Shown: piece by piece, positions 12,133 to 13,699 of the stretch
How the letters are laid out: every line of letters begins with the position of its first letter
Position numbering within the stretch: the first letter of the stretch is position 1
NCBI GenBank assembly: GCA_018679295.1
Contig: JAHHLP010000444.1
Coordinates: forward strand, 1 to 13,699
Length of the DNA: 13,699 nucleotides
From: Rhodothermia bacterium
Lineage (GTDB): Bacteria; Bacteroidota; Rhodothermia; Rhodothermales; JABDKH01
Reading direction: 5' to 3'
The notes under the pieces: model-generated
What the model saw: only the letters and a program-made list of their open reading frames with translations
What the model was told of the DNA's origin: nothing
Database searches by the model: none
Program-made: the position numbers and the translations under genes

Positions 12133-13551
12133 TCAGCTCTTCTGATTTGATGATGATCCGTTGCGACTCGAACCAGCAAGTGTCCTGATCAGGTCGCTCT
12201 TGGTGATGATCTCGTAATGACCATCGTCGCCCGCGGGGACAAGCACTGCGCCGCTGCCCTGATCCAGCAGCGCCGAGAGCTCGACGAGCTCCAGCCGCGG
12301 CGAGACAATCGGGAACGGTCCCTTCATTATGGTCCGGACCGGCTCCAGGCGCGCACCCGGATGCTCGATGAGATGATTCAGAATGACAGACTCGTTGATA
12401 CTTCCAACGACCGAACCCGAGTCCATGACGGGAAGCTGCGACACCCCATACTGCATCATGAAAGATATGGCGTCTCCCAGCGTGCTGTCCGGAGCTACGG
12501 AGAACATCTTGCTACTGGTACCCCGGCCCTTCAACACACGCTCCACGGTGAAGTCGACGGCTTCGTCAAGGAAGCCGTGCCCGCGCATCCATTCGTCGTT
12601 GTAGGTCTTCTTCAGATACCTGAAGCCGTTGTCGGGCAAAATCACGACGGCGATGTCCGTATTCTTGACCTCGTCCCTGTGATCCGAAAGCCACTGCAAC
12701 GTTCCGGCCACCGCAAGGCCGCAGGACTGCCCGACAAACAATCCCTCTTCCCGGGCGAGGCGCCTCGTCATCTGCATTGACGTCTTATCGTCGACCCGCA
12801 CGTAGTCGTCGACCAGGTCGAAGTTCATGTTGCCTGCGAGGATATCCTCGCCGACGCCTTCCGTCAAATACGGGTAGATCTCATCCTCGTCAAACTCGCC
12901 CGTATGGAAGTACTTGTAATAAACAGAGCCGAAGGGATCGACGCCAATTGTCTTGATATCTGACTTCAGTTCTTTCAGATATCTGGTTGTGCCAGATATT
13001 GTACCGCCGGTTCCGGATCCGCAAAAGAAATGAGTGATCTTGCCTTCGGTCTGCTCCCAGAGTTCCGGTCCCGTCGTGTCGTAGTGGGCCTGCTCGTTGT
13101 CCGGGTTATCGTATTGGTTCAGGTGGACGGAGTTCGGAATTTCCTGCGCGAGGCGTTGGGCAACCGAGTAGTACGAGCGCGGATCGTCTGCCGCTACGTT
13201 GGTCGGGCACACGCGGACCTCCGCGCCGAGCGCACGCAACACGTCGATTTTCTCCTGGCTCTGCTTGTCGGTCGTGGTAAAAATGCACTTGAAGCCCATC
13301 GCAATCGCAGCGAGTGCGACGCCGGCACCAGTATTACCGCTGGTGCACTCGATGATCGTGCCGCCCGGCCGCAAGTCTCCGCGCCGGACAGCCTCCTCGA
13401 CCATGGCCACACCAATGCGATCCTTTACGGACCCGCCTGGATTAAAGAACTCGACCTTTGCAAGTACGGTGCAAGGTGCACCCGCGGCTACCTTGTTTAG
13501 CCGCACCAGCGGAGTGTTACCAACAGTGCCGAGAATGCTGTCATGCCACAT
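12133..13551 (-). CDS. Cystathionine beta-synthase-like PLP enzyme with C-terminal CBS pair
   Basis: The protein has 472 residues. I take the ATG at 13551 (MWHDSILGTVGNTPLVRLN), the usual family N-terminus; an in-frame GTG at 13572 would add seven residues. The fold-type II PLP domain shows the Schiff-base lysine in NPGGSVKDR (K43), the phosphate/substrate loop TSGNTGAG (70-77), GSGTGGTISG (178-187) and EGVGED (231-236). A CBS-domain pair occupies about 335-462 (SSKMFSVAPDSTLGDAI; then RTIMKGPFPIVSPRLELVEL). The enzyme would condense serine (or O-acetylserine) with homocysteine or sulfide. Domain layout favours cystathionine beta-synthase over plain cysteine synthase. There is no N-terminal heme region. 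Two local oddities are C277 in GQSCG, where Ser or Ala is usual, and N308 in LPDNGFRYL, where human CBS has a PLP-contacting Ser. It is followed after one base by the DUF3467 gene. Confidence 0.9.
   Translation of the reverse strand: MWHDSILGTVGNTPLVRLNKVAAGAPCTVLAKVEFFNPGGSVKDRIGVAMVEEAVRRGDLRPGGTIIECTSGNTGAGVALAAIAMGFKCIFTTTDKQSQEKIDVLRALGAEVRVCPTNVAADDPRSYYSVAQRLAQEIPNSVHLNQYDNPDNEQAHYDTTGPELWEQTEGKITHFFCGSGTGGTISGTTRYLKELKSDIKTIGVDPFGSVYYKYFHTGEFDEDEIYPYLTEGVGEDILAGNMNFDLVDDYVRVDDKTSMQMTRRLAREEGLFVGQSCGLAVAGTLQWLSDHRDEVKNTDIAVVILPDNGFRYLKKTYNDEWMRGHGFLDEAVDFTVERVLKGRGTSSKMFSVAPDSTLGDAISFMMQYGVSQLPVMDSGSVVGSINESVILNHLIEHPGARLEPVRTIMKGPFPIVSPRLELVELSALLDQGSGAVLVPAGDDGHYEIITKSDLIRTLAGSSRNGSSSNQKS
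12137..12143 (-). promoter_or_regulatory. Ribosome binding site fixing the DUF3467 start
   Basis: Read on the minus strand, AGAAGAG lies five bases before the ATG at 12131, inside the last codons of the CBS-like gene. It is a good purine-rich Shine-Dalgarno candidate with normal spacing, and it supports the short form of the DUF3467 protein and translational coupling to its upstream neighbour. Confidence 0.55.
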
Positions 13552-13591
13552 CCCGAACCACCCGATTATCACCGAAATGCTTACTTTGAGG

Positions 13592-13699
13592 TTACTGCAA
13601 GATAAACTGCCGTGAGCCCGGATTGTTGTCGGCGACTATGAAGGCGCCGCAGAATTCGGGACGCACCGCGAATGGCCCTGCAACCCGCCCCCGCCAATA
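13592..13699 (-). CDS. Probable C-terminal end of an unidentified gene (5' part off the window)
   Basis: From the right edge, the minus-strand frame starting at 13699 stays open for 35 codons to a TAA at 13594-13592. The peptide begins YWRGRVAGPFAVRPEF and ends NPGSRQFILQ, a balanced, folded-looking composition with G/C favoured at third positions. It would end 40 bases before the CBS-like start and could share its operon. The stretch is too short to identify. Another minus frame is also open to a stop near 13579, and a plus-strand ATG at 13638 (MKAPQNSGRT...) also runs to the edge without a stop, so the strand assignment is uncertain. Confidence 0.33.
   Translation of the reverse strand, partial: YWRGRVAGPFAVRPEFCGAFIVADNNPGSRQFILQ

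Noticed and set aside
12217..12780. 187-codon plus-strand open frame opposite the CBS-like gene
   Set aside because: It is antisense to a well-supported PLP enzyme and CBS-domain pair; its composition is Arg/His-rich and unstructured.
13582..13588. TACTTTG on the plus strand near the right edge as a promoter for a gene starting at 13638
   Set aside because: It has the same one-base defect and no upstream partner, and the plus-strand gene itself is doubtful.
1..13699. Search for CRISPR repeats, tRNA genes, transposon ends, toxin-antitoxin or defence gene pairs
   Set aside because: No evenly spaced repeats, cloverleaf, transposase or integrase motif, or small paired toxin-like genes were seen; every large gene has a housekeeping or envelope role.

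Overview
The window reads as an ordinary, densely packed piece of bacterial chromosome with mid-to-high 50s % GC (estimated by eye). Gene content points to the Bacteroidota/Rhodothermota side of the tree. The LptD protein has the C-terminal barrel signature of that group (a Cys-Trp pair followed by an N-W-I-P run), the TPR protein has a C-terminal module I associate with Bacteroidota, the enolase has a K-T-G-S-A-S-R-S-D-R segment, and a DUF3467 protein is present. Several genes start at GTG and Shine-Dalgarno sites are mostly weak, which also fits. The placement is by recognition, not by a search. No tRNA, rRNA, CRISPR array, insertion sequence or phage gene is visible, and no gene-free stretch exceeds about 170 bases.

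Layout. Bases 1-2232 (+): the 3' part of an outer-membrane beta-barrel gene, then an exported TPR protein, closed by a strong hairpin at 2253-2286. Bases 2402-7841 (+): a likely operon of enolase (eno), a DivIC/FtsB-type division protein, a ROK-family sugar kinase and a large LptD-like outer-membrane LPS-assembly protein. Bases 7845-10553 (-): an operon read right to left, with sucC (succinyl-CoA synthetase beta), an ABC transporter ATPase whose start codon overlaps the sucC stop, and a GNAT acetyltransferase. This operon meets lptD tail to tail, and both stop codons lie inside one 14-base palindrome. Bases 10675-11763 (+): an LptF/LptG-family permease, divergent from sucC. Bases 11805-13551 (-): a cystathionine beta-synthase-like enzyme followed, one base later, by a DUF3467 protein. 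The last 108 bases probably hold the end of one more minus-strand gene.

How the genes relate. Two themes recur. The first is central carbon metabolism: a ROK kinase for sugar entry, enolase for lower glycolysis and SucC for the TCA cycle. The second is envelope biogenesis: LptD in the outer membrane, an LptF/G permease in the inner membrane, a barrel/TPR pair and a division protein. Sulfur amino-acid metabolism is represented by the CBS-like enzyme. I found no convincing undescribed system. The points most worth checking are a ROK kinase without its zinc-site cysteines, a CBS-like enzyme with an Asn where human CBS has a PLP-contacting Ser, an orphan TOBE-type ABC ATPase translationally coupled to sucC, and an unusual cysteine set in LptD.
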